Of a stretch of 64,000 nucleotides of DNA, positions 27,379 through 36,929 are shown in pieces (the first letter of the stretch is position 1; the number at the start of each line of letters is the position of its first letter). Both the position numbers and the translations under genes were made by a program. This DNA is from JBBIPZ01 sp037442505 [NCBI: Deltaproteobacteria bacterium]. Its GTDB lineage: Bacteria > CALINM01. The stretch is from positions 14,781 through 78,780 of the forward strand of contig JBBIPZ010000011.1 of assembly GCA_037442505.1 (NCBI GenBank), given 5' to 3'. Below the pieces are notes generated by a model that was not told where the DNA came from, did not search any database, and saw only the letters and a program-made list of their open reading frames with translations.

Positions 27379-27384
27379 AGGAGG
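27379..27384 (+). promoter_or_regulatory. Consensus Shine-Dalgarno AGGAGG deciding the mnmG start
   Basis: AGGAGG at 27379-27384 is followed by a 6-nt spacer and then ATT at 27391, the codon where the MnmG protein should begin. No ATG, GTG or TTG in frame lies within the usual spacing. The GTG at 27406 is 21 nt from the site, too far for efficient use. Confidence 0.75.
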
Positions 27385-27390
27385 CATATC

Positions 27391-29214
27391 ATTTACGATG
27401 TCATTGTGTTAGGTGCAGGACATGCAGGCTGTGAAGCTGCAAATGCCGCTGCGACCCTGGGAATGAAAACACTTCTCATAACTATAAATTTAGACAACAT
27501 TGGACATATGCCATGCGCTCCAGCTGTCGGCGGTGTGGGAAAAGGTCATTTAGTTAGAGAAGTTGATGCTCTAAACGGCTTAATAGGTTATGTTACTGAC
27601 CTAACTGCCCTTCAGTACAAAACTTTAAACACGTCAAAAGGGTTAGCTGTTCATTCAACACGTGCCCAGGTTGATAAACATCTTTACAGGGTAAAGATGA
27701 GACAAATTCTGGAAGAAAAGCAAAATCTATTTATCAGACAGGCGCTTATTACTGACATTATTGTGAAAAATGATGAAGTGATTGGGCTGAAAGATGCCTT
27801 TGGTTTTTGTTTTTATGGTAAAGCTATAATCATCACAGCTGGAACATTCCTTTCTGGTTTAATACACATAGGTGATAAAAAGTTTCCTGCTGGAAGGGCT
27901 GGCGAATTCCCTGCCAATGAGTTAGCTCATAGCATTAAGTCCTTAGGTTTTCAAATGGGACGCTTCAAGACTGGAACAGGACCAAGGCTAAAACGTTCCT
28001 CAATTGATTTTTCCAAATTAGAACTGCGCCCTGGTGATGGAAAGCCACGTTACTTTTCTTACCGTTCCCATAATTTACCATACGTAGAATATCCTTGTTA
28101 TGTTACTTACACAAACAAAGATACCCATAATTTGATACTTGATAACTTGGACAAATCAGCTCTATATAGCGGACAGATAAAAGGCACCCCTGTTAGATAC
28201 TGTCCTTCATTAGAGGATAAGGTTGTAAAATTCAGAGACAAAGAAAGACATCAGGTTATACTCGAACCTGAAGGTAAAGATACAGATGAAATCTATGTGT
28301 CAGGACTTGGCAATAGTATGCCTCCTGAAATACAGGAAAGGATTTTTCGTTCACCGAAAGGGCTTGAAAATGCTGTAATTTTAAGACCTGCATATGCCAT
28401 AGAATACGACTATATTCTACCTCATCAGTTAAAACCAACTCTTGAGACAAAGTATATCAAGAACTTATTTTTTGCTGGTCAGGTAAATGGAACAACCGGA
28501 TACGAAGAGGCAGCAGCACAAGGTATAGTCGCTGGAATAAACGCAGCTTTGAAAACTTCTGATAAATCAGAGTTTATCTTAGACAGAAGCGAATCTTATA
28601 TTGGAGTTATGGTAGATGACCTTGTAACAAAAGGAACAGACGAACCATACAGAGTTTTTACTTCCAGGGCGGAGTACCGGCTTTTCCTTCGAGAAGATAA
28701 TGTCTACTTTAGATTGGCCGATAAGGCTTTTTCTTCAGGACTTATTCCTAAAGAGCGCTATGATTATATTCAGAAGCTCTATGAGGATGCACTCAAACTA
28801 AAAGAAACTCTCAAAGAATACACCATCAAAGATGAAGACAAAAACGAGAGTATTAGTTTAGAAACATATTTAAGACGCAGCAACATCTCTTTAAGACAAT
28901 TTGAGAAAATATGTAAAGAATATGCTCCTGAAGTATTAGATTTTGTTGAGATAGAAACTAAATATAAAGGTTACTTAGATAGGCAAAAAAGAGAGGTGGA
29001 AAAACTAAAAAATTTAGAAGCTATAAAGATACCGTCTGATTTCCAATATAACATACCGGGAATTTCATTAGAACTTCGAGAAAAGTTCGAAAAAATTAAG
29101 CCACTAAATTTAGGTCAGGCTTCTCGTATTCCTGGCTCAACCCCTTCTGCGATAGCTTTACTTATGATTTATCTAAAGAAGGAAAATCAAAACACCACAA
29201 CTACAAATGCATAA
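27391..29214 (+). CDS. mnmG: tRNA uridine-5-carboxymethylaminomethyl synthesis enzyme MnmG, apparent ATT start
   Basis: MnmG (GidA), with MnmE, modifies U34 of several tRNAs using FAD, NADH and a folate. The FAD loop VLGAGHAGCEAANAAATLG, the GPRLKRSSIDF region, VRYCPSLEDKVVKF and the C-terminal GQASRIPGSTPSAIALL are typical. The family begins M-YDVIV-[IL]GxGHAG. Here the codons before GTG 27406 read ATT TAC GAT GTC ATT, giving YDVIV, so the natural start is ATT at 27391 (607 aa) behind a consensus AGGAGG. Starting at GTG would remove the first beta-strand. It heads the mnmG-purB-purL purine run. Gene identity is certain, start codon likely. Confidence 0.93.
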   Translation: MYDVIVLGAGHAGCEAANAAATLGMKTLLITINLDNIGHMPCAPAVGGVGKGHLVREVDALNGLIGYVTDLTALQYKTLNTSKGLAVHSTRAQVDKHLYRVKMRQILEEKQNLFIRQALITDIIVKNDEVIGLKDAFGFCFYGKAIIITAGTFLSGLIHIGDKKFPAGRAGEFPANELAHSIKSLGFQMGRFKTGTGPRLKRSSIDFSKLELRPGDGKPRYFSYRSHNLPYVEYPCYVTYTNKDTHNLILDNLDKSALYSGQIKGTPVRYCPSLEDKVVKFRDKERHQVILEPEGKDTDEIYVSGLGNSMPPEIQERIFRSPKGLENAVILRPAYAIEYDYILPHQLKPTLETKYIKNLFFAGQVNGTTGYEEAAAQGIVAGINAALKTSDKSEFILDRSESYIGVMVDDLVTKGTDEPYRVFTSRAEYRLFLREDNVYFRLADKAFSSGLIPKERYDYIQKLYEDALKLKETLKEYTIKDEDKNESISLETYLRRSNISLRQFEKICKEYAPEVLDFVEIETKYKGYLDRQKREVEKLKNLEAIKIPSDFQYNIPGISLELREKFEKIKPLNLGQASRIPGSTPSAIALLMIYLKKENQNTTTTNA

Positions 29215-29241
29215 TCCATAACAACGAATCAGGAGGTTAGA

Positions 29242-30558
29242 ATGATAGAAAGATACACAAGAAAAGAAATGGCAAAAATATGGGAGCCACAAAACAAATT
29301 TAAGATCTGGTTGGATATTGAACTTGCCGCATGTGAAGCTTTTTATAAACTTGGGCTCGTACCAAAGAAATCTCTTGATACCATCAAGAAGAAGGCTAAC
29401 TTTGACATAAAAAGAATAGATGAAATCGAGCTGGTTGTGAAACATGATGTAATTGCGTTTTTAACCTCTGTAGGAGAATTTATCGGTGAAGACTCAAGGT
29501 TCCTGCATTACGGTATGACATCCTCAGATGTTTTAGACACTTCACTTGCGGTTCAATTAAAGCAGGCTGGAGAACTTATCATCACAGGAATTGATGCGCT
29601 TTTGAATGCCTTAAAAGATAAGGCTATGGAATATAAACATACTCCTACTATCGGAAGGTCTCATGGGATTCATGCAGAGCCAACCACATTTGGTTTGAAA
29701 ATGGCTCTTTTCTATGAGGCGATGAAAAGAAACAAAATACGCTTTGAGAGGGCTGTCGAAAATATTTCTTATGGCAAGATTTCTGGTGCAGTAGGTAATT
29801 TTGCAAATATAAACCCCTTTGTAGAAAACTACGTCTGCGAAAAACTTGGATTAAAACCTGAACCTGTTTCAACACAGATAATTCAACGTGATAGACATGC
29901 GGAATACTTTTTAGCACTTTCCATGACAGCCACGACAATTGAGCAAATTGCGGTAGAAATAAGACATTTACAGCGTACAGAAGTTAGAGAGGCTGAAGAA
30001 TTCTTTTCAAAGGGGCAAAAAGGCTCTTCCGCAATGCCACATAAGAGGAATCCGATTATTTCTGAAAACCTTACAGGACTTGCCAGACTGGTTAGAGGAT
30101 ACGCAATTGCATCATTAGAAAACATTCCTCTCTGGCATGAAAGAGATATTAGCCATAGTTCAGTAGAAAGAGTTATCGGTCCAGATGCTACAATTCTTGT
30201 TGACTTTATGTTATATAGAATAACCAACCTCATAAAGAATCTTATCGTGTATCCTGAAAATATGTTAAAAAATCTAAATGCAACAAAAGGACTTATATTT
30301 TCTCAGCGCATTCTTCTCATGCTTGCAGAAGCTGGTATTAAAAGAGAAAAGGCTTACGAAATTGTTCAAAGAAACGCCATGAAAAGCTGGGAAGATGGAA
30401 AAGATTTTAAAACATTGATAAAAAACGATAAAGATGTTAAAAAATATCTAAAGCCGTCAGAAATAGAGAGTGCCTTTGATATAGATTATTACTTAAAAAA
30501 TGTTGACTTTATTTTTGACAGGGTTTTTGGCAGAACAACAAAAACAAAAAAAGGGTGA
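29242..30558 (+). CDS. purB: Adenylosuccinate lyase
   Basis: PurB catalyses two fumarate eliminations: SAICAR to AICAR and adenylosuccinate to AMP. The 438-aa protein has the fumarase-superfamily signature GSSAMPHKRNPI near residue 260. His in TIGRSHGIHAEPTTFG and the HYGMTSSDVLDTSLA block are conserved. ATG at 29242 has AGGAGG. It follows mnmG by 27 bp and precedes purL by 3 bp, in the purine run. Confidence 0.97.
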   Translation: MIERYTRKEMAKIWEPQNKFKIWLDIELAACEAFYKLGLVPKKSLDTIKKKANFDIKRIDEIELVVKHDVIAFLTSVGEFIGEDSRFLHYGMTSSDVLDTSLAVQLKQAGELIITGIDALLNALKDKAMEYKHTPTIGRSHGIHAEPTTFGLKMALFYEAMKRNKIRFERAVENISYGKISGAVGNFANINPFVENYVCEKLGLKPEPVSTQIIQRDRHAEYFLALSMTATTIEQIAVEIRHLQRTEVREAEEFFSKGQKGSSAMPHKRNPIISENLTGLARLVRGYAIASLENIPLWHERDISHSSVERVIGPDATILVDFMLYRITNLIKNLIVYPENMLKNLNATKGLIFSQRILLMLAEAGIKREKAYEIVQRNAMKSWEDGKDFKTLIKNDKDVKKYLKPSEIESAFDIDYYLKNVDFIFDRVFGRTTKTKKG

Positions 30559-30561
30559 AAT

Positions 30562-33525
30562 ATGGCTTGGAGAGTTGTCATTAGCTTAAAAAAAGGCATC
30601 ACAGACCCACGAGGAAAAAGCTTAAAAGATAAAATAGGTAAGTTTCTTAACATAAAAGTCGAGGATATTTCTGTAAATGATGTTTTTACGATAGACTCAA
30701 AACTCACAAAAACCGAGGTTGAGCTGATTGCAAAAGAACCTTTTTGTGACCCTATAATTCAGGAATATAAAATTAATCCCGAACTTCCTGAAGATTTCAA
30801 ATACTTTTTAGAAGTTGGTTTTTTACCGGGCGTTACTGACAATGTAGGAAAAACAGCAAAACAGTCAATTGAAACCTTGCTTGGTAAAAAGCTACCTCAA
30901 GAAGATAATGTTTACACTTCACAGCTATACTGCTTTAAAGGTAACATTTCGAAAGAAGATGTACAAAGGATTGCTAACGAGTTACTTTATAATCAACTGA
31001 TTCAGCAGTATCACATCTATTCGACAAAAGATAAACCCTCTATCTTCATACCAAAGGTGAGTATAAAACAAAAACCTCAGGTTGTAACATTCAACCTGTA
31101 TGAACTTTCTGATGAGGAACTTATAAAACTATCAAAAGACAGGCTTCTTGCTTTAAATTTAGAAGAGTTGAAAGCTATTCAATCTTTTTATAGAAAAAAA
31201 GATTTTCAGACAAAAAGAAAGCAGTTAGGGTTAACTGATGAGATTACAGACGTTGAACTGGAAGCTATCGCACAAACGTGGTCAGAACACTGCAAACATA
31301 AAATCTTTAACGCAACAATTCTGTATGAAGATGAAAACGGCAATAAAGAAATAATAAAAAGTCTTTTCAAGACATACATTAAGGCATCTACAGAAAAAAT
31401 CCGAAAAAAAAGGAAGGACGATTTTCTTGTTTCAGTCTTCGTTGATAATGCTGGAGTTATAACCTTTAATAAAGACTGGAATGTAGTTTTTAAGGTAGAA
31501 ACACATAACAGCCCTTCTGCATTAGATCCTTATGGTGGAGCACTCACAGGCATTGTAGGCGTAAACAGAGATGTATTGGGTACAGGTATCGGTGCAAAGT
31601 TAATTTTCAATACAGATGTTTTCTGTTTTGCAAACCCATTTTACCAGGAAAAATTACCACCACGCATTCTACATCCACAACGTATTTATGATGGAGTTGT
31701 AACAGGTGTAGAGCATGGTGGAAATAAAAGTGGGATTCCCACAATTAACGGCAGTATTGTCTTTGACAATCGCTATTTAGGAAAACCTCTTGTTTACTGT
31801 GGTACTGGTGGAATTATGCCTAAGGTAATTAACGGGAAAAAATCCCATGAAAAATTCATAAATGATGGCGATTTAATCGTTATGGTTGGTGGCAGGATTG
31901 GCAAAGATGGTATTCATGGTGCTACATTTTCATCCGAAGAACTACACGAAGGTTCACCGGCTACTGCGGTGCAGATTGGGGACCCAATTACTCAAAAGAA
32001 GATGGCCGATTTTCTTTACAAAGCAAGAGATCTTGGGCTATATACTGCTATAACTGATAATGGCGCAGGTGGGCTATCTTCTTCCGTTGGTGAAATGTCA
32101 CAACTGTCTGGTGGTTGTGAAATAGAACTTGATAAAGCACCACTTAAATACACAGGATTAAATCCATGGGAAATACTTGTATCAGAATCACAGGAAAGGA
32201 TGACATTAGCTGTTCCCACTAAAAATATTAGAAAATTTCTGAAATTATCAGAAAAATACGATGTTGAATCAACAGTTATTGGAAAATTTACAAAGAGCGG
32301 CTATTTTCACGTTTTATATAATGAAAAAACTGTTGCTTTGTTACCTCTTGACTTTTTACACAATGGTCTGCCTGAGATGAAGTTAACTGCAAAATTTACA
32401 AAAAGTAAAGAGCCCAGGCTTATTTTGCCCAAAATTAAAAATTATGGTCAGATGCTTAAAGATCTACTCTCTTCTCTTAATGTATGCAGTAAAGAATCCG
32501 TTGTAAGAAGATACGACCATGAAGTTCAGGGCATGAGTGTTATAAAACCTTTTGTCGGACTCAAAAACGATGGTCCTTCTGATGCAGCAGTTATTAAGCC
32601 TTTGCCAGAAAGTAACGAAGGATTGGTAATATCGCACGGTATATGTCCTAAGTTTAGTGATTACGATACCTACAATATGGCTGCATTGGCACTTGATGAA
32701 GCGATAAGAAACGCTGCCTGCACTGGAGCAGATATCGGTAGAATGGCATGTTTAGATAACTTTTGTTGGTGTGATCCCATAAAAAGCGACAAAAACCCTG
32801 ATGGTGAATATAAACTTGCTCTGTTAGTTAGAGCAAATAAGGCTCTTTATGATTACACGATTAGCTATGGTGTTCCATGTATTTCTGGGAAAGACTCTAT
32901 GAAAAACGATTATATCATGGGAAACCTTAAGATATCTATACCACCTACACTTCTTTTCTCTTTAATTGGTGTAATCGATGACGTAACAAAGACAACAACT
33001 ATGGATTTCAAAAATGATGGCGACGTTATTTTTATTGCAGGCATAACCAAAGATGAAATCGCCGGTTCTGAATACTGCAATTTGCTAAATTTAAAAGGTG
33101 GAAAGTTGCCGGAAGTCGATGCAAAGTTAAACAAAAATATTTATTCTAAAATAGCGAAATGTATACGAAATGGGCTAATTAATGCTGCTCATGACTGCTC
33201 TGATGGTGGATTAGCAGTAGCTATTTCTGAAATGGCATTTTCTGGAGGAAAAGGCTGCATTATCGATTTGTCATCCTTACCCTATATCGGATCAGGCAGA
33301 GAAGACTTGATGCTTTTTTCTGAATCGGCAGGCAGAATTTTATTTACGACGAGTTACTCCAATGCACACAAAATTAAGCAATTATTTAAGGGATTACCTG
33401 TAGCACAGATTGGAAAAGTTGGTTATAGTGAATATGTTGAAATTTATAATGGGAAAAATATCGTTATAAAAGAACGTATTGATGAATTAAAATATTTTTG
33501 GCAAAAAATACTCAAGGAACTGTAA
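30562..33525 (+). CDS. purL: Phosphoribosylformylglycinamidine synthase, PurS-like N-terminus fused to PurL
   Basis: FGAM synthase converts FGAR to FGAM with ATP and glutamine-derived ammonia. The 987-aa protein has an N-terminal extension (1-155) that looks like two PurS-like units, VVISLKKGITDPRGKSLKDK and FLEVGFLPGVTDNVGKTAKQ, before the PurL core. Core marks include AIAQTWSEHCKHKIFN, KVETHNSPSALDPYGGA, and the second ATP-fold half with CLDNFCWCDP. The glutaminase is separate (purQ, next gene, 1 bp away), so this is intermediate between small PurS/PurL/PurQ and the single-chain large enzyme. Confidence 0.95.
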   Translation: MAWRVVISLKKGITDPRGKSLKDKIGKFLNIKVEDISVNDVFTIDSKLTKTEVELIAKEPFCDPIIQEYKINPELPEDFKYFLEVGFLPGVTDNVGKTAKQSIETLLGKKLPQEDNVYTSQLYCFKGNISKEDVQRIANELLYNQLIQQYHIYSTKDKPSIFIPKVSIKQKPQVVTFNLYELSDEELIKLSKDRLLALNLEELKAIQSFYRKKDFQTKRKQLGLTDEITDVELEAIAQTWSEHCKHKIFNATILYEDENGNKEIIKSLFKTYIKASTEKIRKKRKDDFLVSVFVDNAGVITFNKDWNVVFKVETHNSPSALDPYGGALTGIVGVNRDVLGTGIGAKLIFNTDVFCFANPFYQEKLPPRILHPQRIYDGVVTGVEHGGNKSGIPTINGSIVFDNRYLGKPLVYCGTGGIMPKVINGKKSHEKFINDGDLIVMVGGRIGKDGIHGATFSSEELHEGSPATAVQIGDPITQKKMADFLYKARDLGLYTAITDNGAGGLSSSVGEMSQLSGGCEIELDKAPLKYTGLNPWEILVSESQERMTLAVPTKNIRKFLKLSEKYDVESTVIGKFTKSGYFHVLYNEKTVALLPLDFLHNGLPEMKLTAKFTKSKEPRLILPKIKNYGQMLKDLLSSLNVCSKESVVRRYDHEVQGMSVIKPFVGLKNDGPSDAAVIKPLPESNEGLVISHGICPKFSDYDTYNMAALALDEAIRNAACTGADIGRMACLDNFCWCDPIKSDKNPDGEYKLALLVRANKALYDYTISYGVPCISGKDSMKNDYIMGNLKISIPPTLLFSLIGVIDDVTKTTTMDFKNDGDVIFIAGITKDEIAGSEYCNLLNLKGGKLPEVDAKLNKNIYSKIAKCIRNGLINAAHDCSDGGLAVAISEMAFSGGKGCIIDLSSLPYIGSGREDLMLFSESAGRILFTTSYSNAHKIKQLFKGLPVAQIGKVGYSEYVEIYNGKNIVIKERIDELKYFWQKILKEL

Positions 33526-33526
33526 A

Positions 33527-34324
33527 ATGGCAAACTGTCTTGTTTTAACTGGCTTTGGAATCAACTGTGAGAATGAAACATTAACTGCCTTAAAGCTGGC
33601 AGGCGCTAAACATGCAGAGATAGTCCATATTTCAGAAATTATTTCAGGAGAAAAAAGATTAAAAAATTACCAATTTATTGTGTTTCCGGGCGGGTTTTTA
33701 GATGGCGACGATTTAGGCTCTGCAAAAGTACAGGTTAACAGATTTAGACACTCACTCATTGACAGGATAAAAAGAAAGCTTTCAGATGAATTGATGGAGT
33801 TTGTGGAAAAAGATAAATTAGTGTTAGGAATCTGTAATGGCTTTCAGTTTATGGTTAAGTTAGGTATTATTCCTATGATAAACAACAATGGTTTTCAACA
33901 AACTGCAACATTAACTTTTAACGACTCTAACAGATTTGAAGATCGCTGGGTTTATCTTAAGGTTAACCAAAATTCACCCTGTATCTTTACGAACGGTATT
34001 TCTCAACTTTATTTACCAGTACGTCATGGTGAGGGTAAGTTTGTAACATCAACAAAAGTTCTATCTGAAATAAATAAACTTAATTTATACTGTTTACAGT
34101 ACGCTGATGAAGACGGAGAACCAACCATGGATTATCCTTTAAACCCTAATGGTTCAATGTTTTCGATTGCCGGAATATCTGATAAAACTGGACGTTTATT
34201 TGGTTTAATGCCTCATCCAGAAGCATTTGTGTTTAAAACAAACCATCCCAACTGGACCAGACAGGAGATTGGCGAGCCTGACGGATTGAAAATTTTTAAA
34301 AATGCTATAAACTATTTAAAGTAG
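33527..34324 (+). CDS. purQ: Phosphoribosylformylglycinamidine synthase glutaminase subunit
   Basis: PurQ releases ammonia from glutamine for PurL. A class I amidotransferase fold is seen: the oxyanion region VFPGGFLDGDDLGS, the nucleophile-elbow motif LGICNGFQ (catalytic Cys), and the His/Glu pair near the C-terminus (GLMPHPEAFV). The 265-aa length is on the long side for PurQ (often about 230). It is flanked by purL and purF with gaps of 1 and 8 bp. Confidence 0.96.
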   Translation: MANCLVLTGFGINCENETLTALKLAGAKHAEIVHISEIISGEKRLKNYQFIVFPGGFLDGDDLGSAKVQVNRFRHSLIDRIKRKLSDELMEFVEKDKLVLGICNGFQFMVKLGIIPMINNNGFQQTATLTFNDSNRFEDRWVYLKVNQNSPCIFTNGISQLYLPVRHGEGKFVTSTKVLSEINKLNLYCLQYADEDGEPTMDYPLNPNGSMFSIAGISDKTGRLFGLMPHPEAFVFKTNHPNWTRQEIGEPDGLKIFKNAINYLK

Positions 34325-34332
34325 GTGAAAAA

Positions 34333-35733
34333 ATGGGAGAACTTTGTTGGAAAGAAGAGTGTGGAATTTTTGGTATTTATAATAACCGTGAAGCGGCAAA
34401 TTTAACCTATTTAGGGTTGTATGCACTCCAGCATAGAGGCCAGGAAAGTGCTGGTATTGCTACTTTCGATGGTAAATGTATGCATTCCCATCGTCATATG
34501 GGATTAGTAGCGGATATTTTTAAACAACATATTATAGAGACACTTAAAGGAAATTCTGCCATTGGCCACGTCAGGTATTCGACAGCTGGTTCAAGTAACG
34601 AAAAAAATTGTCAGCCTTTTTTGATGGAGTATTCTTTAGGTAGTCTTGCCATAGCTCACAATGGTAATTTAATCAATAACATTCCTATAAGAAAAAGGTT
34701 AGTCGATTCTGGATCACTATTTCAATCAAATTCTGATACAGAAGTAATAATGCATTTAATGGCAAAATCACCTTTACCAACTGCTGAGGATCGGCTCATA
34801 GATGCCCTACATCAAATTAAAGGTGCTTACTGTCTGGTTATACTTTCTGAAAATAAGTTAATCGCTGCAAGAGATCCACATGGCTTTCGCCCACTTGTTT
34901 TAGGCAGACTTGGCAATTCTTATGTCATTGCTTCAGAAACTTGCGCCTTTGACCTTATCGAAGCTGAGTTTATTAGAGAAATAGAGCCGGGTGAAGTCGT
35001 TGTTATTGACGATAATGGCATAAGAACAATTTTTCCATTTGAAAATAAACCCAAAAAACAATGCATTTTTGAATTTATTTATTTTGCAAGACCTGATAGT
35101 CATATATTTGGTGAAAATGTGTATATGGTCAGGAAAAAACTGGGAGAACTACTTTTTGCTTCAGACAAAACAGATGCAGATATAGTTGTGCCTGTTCCAG
35201 ACTCTGGCATACCCGCCGCAATAGGATATGCAAATAAAGCAAAACTCCCTCTCGAACTTGGTTTAATTAGAAACCATTATGTAGGAAGAACTTTTATAGA
35301 ACCAAAACAATCTATAAGGCATTTTGGTGTAAAAATTAAACTAAATGTATCTCCAGAAATTCTGAAAAATAAAAGGGTTATTGTGATTGACGATTCGATT
35401 GTGAGAGGAACTACAAGTAGAAAAATTATAAAAATGGTGAGACAGGGTGGCGCGAAGGAAGTTCACTTTCGAATTAGCTCTCCTCCAATAATTTCTCCCT
35501 GTTATTATGGGATAGACACACCAACACACAAGGAGTTGATAGCTAACAGTCATACAGTTGAAGAGATTAATCGCTATATCACTTCAGACACATTGTCTTA
35601 TTTATCAATTGATTGTTTGAGATCAGCTGTAAAAAATCCAGATGATTTTTGCTACGCATGTTTTACCGCCAGGTACCCAATTGATTTCCCACAGGAAGAG
35701 CTTGAACAACTAAAACTATTCAGGAGAAGATGA
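34333..35733 (+). CDS. purF: Amidophosphoribosyltransferase
   Basis: PurF transfers glutamine ammonia to PRPP, committing to purine synthesis. The N-terminal glutaminase begins MGELCWKEECGIFG. Cys10 is the expected nucleophile after removal of a nine-residue propeptide. The PRPP loop is VIVIDDSIVRGTTSRKI. Cysteines in KKQCIFEF, SPCYYGID and FCYACFTARY match the four ligands of the Bacillus-type Fe-S-containing enzyme, implying oxygen sensitivity. The 466-aa length fits. It overlaps pyrE by 4 bp. Confidence 0.97.
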   Translation: MGELCWKEECGIFGIYNNREAANLTYLGLYALQHRGQESAGIATFDGKCMHSHRHMGLVADIFKQHIIETLKGNSAIGHVRYSTAGSSNEKNCQPFLMEYSLGSLAIAHNGNLINNIPIRKRLVDSGSLFQSNSDTEVIMHLMAKSPLPTAEDRLIDALHQIKGAYCLVILSENKLIAARDPHGFRPLVLGRLGNSYVIASETCAFDLIEAEFIREIEPGEVVVIDDNGIRTIFPFENKPKKQCIFEFIYFARPDSHIFGENVYMVRKKLGELLFASDKTDADIVVPVPDSGIPAAIGYANKAKLPLELGLIRNHYVGRTFIEPKQSIRHFGVKIKLNVSPEILKNKRVIVIDDSIVRGTTSRKIIKMVRQGGAKEVHFRISSPPIISPCYYGIDTPTHKELIANSHTVEEINRYITSDTLSYLSIDCLRSAVKNPDDFCYACFTARYPIDFPQEELEQLKLFRRR

Positions 35734-36278
35734 TGTTAAAAGAGCTGACTAAACTGATAAAAGACATTGCTTATGAACGTAAAAAAGTAGTTCTTGCTTC
35801 AGGAAAAGAGAGTGATTTTTATGTTGATTTAAGAAATATAACCTTACATCCGAGAGGTCTTTCAATAGTATCAAATCTTCTTTTTGAACAGATAACATCT
35901 AAATTTCCTAACGTAAAGGCAGTTGGTGGTCCAACATTAGGTGCAGATCCGATCACTGCTGGTATATGTGTAATAAGCGAACAGAAAGGTCAACCTTTAT
36001 ATGGCTTCATCATCAGAAAAGAGCCCAAAAAACATGGACTATCAAAGATGATAGAAGGCGATAAAAACCTACCTCATAACTGTCCTGTGGTAATAGTAGA
36101 AGACGTTGTTACCAGTGGATCGTCGTCATACAAGGCTTATAATATTGCAAAAGAAGCAAGCTTAAACGTTTTAGGGATTGCAGCTATTCTTGACAGAGAA
36201 GAAGGTGCAACGGAATTTTTTAAAAGTAATAACATAAGTTTCTTTTCATTACTGAAAAAAAGTGATATTTTAGGGTAA
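35730..36278 (+). CDS. pyrE: Orotate phosphoribosyltransferase
   Basis: PyrE joins orotate to PRPP, giving OMP in pyrimidine synthesis. The 182-aa protein has the PRPP motif VVIVEDVVTSGSSSYKA and the IRKEPKKHGLSKMIEG lysine-rich loop of PyrE. GKESDFYVDLRNITLHPRG is family-typical. Two adjacent ATG codons (35730, 35733) are possible; the second lies 6 nt from AGGAG. Its place in a purine run links the two nucleotide routes and their shared PRPP use. Confidence 0.93.
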   Translation: MMLKELTKLIKDIAYERKKVVLASGKESDFYVDLRNITLHPRGLSIVSNLLFEQITSKFPNVKAVGGPTLGADPITAGICVISEQKGQPLYGFIIRKEPKKHGLSKMIEGDKNLPHNCPVVIVEDVVTSGSSSYKAYNIAKEASLNVLGIAAILDREEGATEFFKSNNISFFSLLKKSDILG

Positions 36279-36281
36279 CTT

Positions 36282-36905
36282 ATGATTAAAAAGCTTGCCT
36301 TAATCCTATCTTTGACTTTTATACTCGTTTGTTGTCAGACTGCTTCTATAAAAAAGCAGTTAGTAGAATTAGGCGCAATACCATCAGAACATACTTCTGA
36401 ATACCTAAACGTTTATAAAAAATACACATTAACTCAAAAAATTTATGAGGAATTTGAAACCAAATGTATCATCAGTGTGACATCTTTTACAAAAGAGTTC
36501 GTTAACGCATATCTGAAAGAGAGGATGGATTTTCTTAAAGAAACTGATTTTCTCGTATTACAGGACAGAGAAAAACAAATAAACGAGAAAAACATCAAAT
36601 TCTTTGTTAGTTTTTATACTCCAAATCCAGAATTTACTGATTTAGAAAAAGCCAACTCGATATGGCAGGTTTACATAGAAAGGCAAGACAAAACAAGATT
36701 GCTACCTCTCGCTATAAGGAAAAATACTGAACCTTACCCTGTAATTAATCATTTTTTCCCTTCACTTGATCCATGGTCAACTCCTTATATTCTCATTTTT
36801 CAAAGGTACAAAGATGACAATCTTAACCTGAAAGATGGCGAAGAGTTTAAATTGGTATTCAAAAGTGTTATTGGAACAACTTACTTTAATCTAAAAAACA
36901 TATAG
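36282..36905 (+). CDS. Probable lipoprotein of unknown function
   Basis: I do not recognise the family. The 207-aa protein starts MIKKLALILSLTFILVCCQT: a hydrophobic signal followed by Cys17/Cys18, a suboptimal lipobox that suggests export and lipid attachment. The rest is mostly soluble, rich in Lys, Phe and Tyr, with no visible catalytic motif. FPSLDPWSTPYILIFQRY near residue 155 looks conserved-like. It sits between pyrE (3 bp) and purM (24 bp), an odd place for an envelope protein. It may be a hitchhiker in the operon. Confidence 0.65.
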   Translation: MIKKLALILSLTFILVCCQTASIKKQLVELGAIPSEHTSEYLNVYKKYTLTQKIYEEFETKCIISVTSFTKEFVNAYLKERMDFLKETDFLVLQDREKQINEKNIKFFVSFYTPNPEFTDLEKANSIWQVYIERQDKTRLLPLAIRKNTEPYPVINHFFPSLDPWSTPYILIFQRYKDDNLNLKDGEEFKLVFKSVIGTTYFNLKNI

Positions 36906-36929
36906 CAACATTGAAGGAGTATAATCTAT

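Noticed and set aside
27345-27390. Purine riboswitch upstream of the mnmG-pur run
   Set aside because: Only 46 bp separate the radical SAM upstream region from the mnmG start; this is too short for a riboswitch and no aptamer-like structure is seen.
27406-29214. GTG 27406 as the mnmG start
   Set aside because: It would remove YDVIV from the FAD fold and is 21 nt from the AGGAGG site; the ATT at 27391 fits better.
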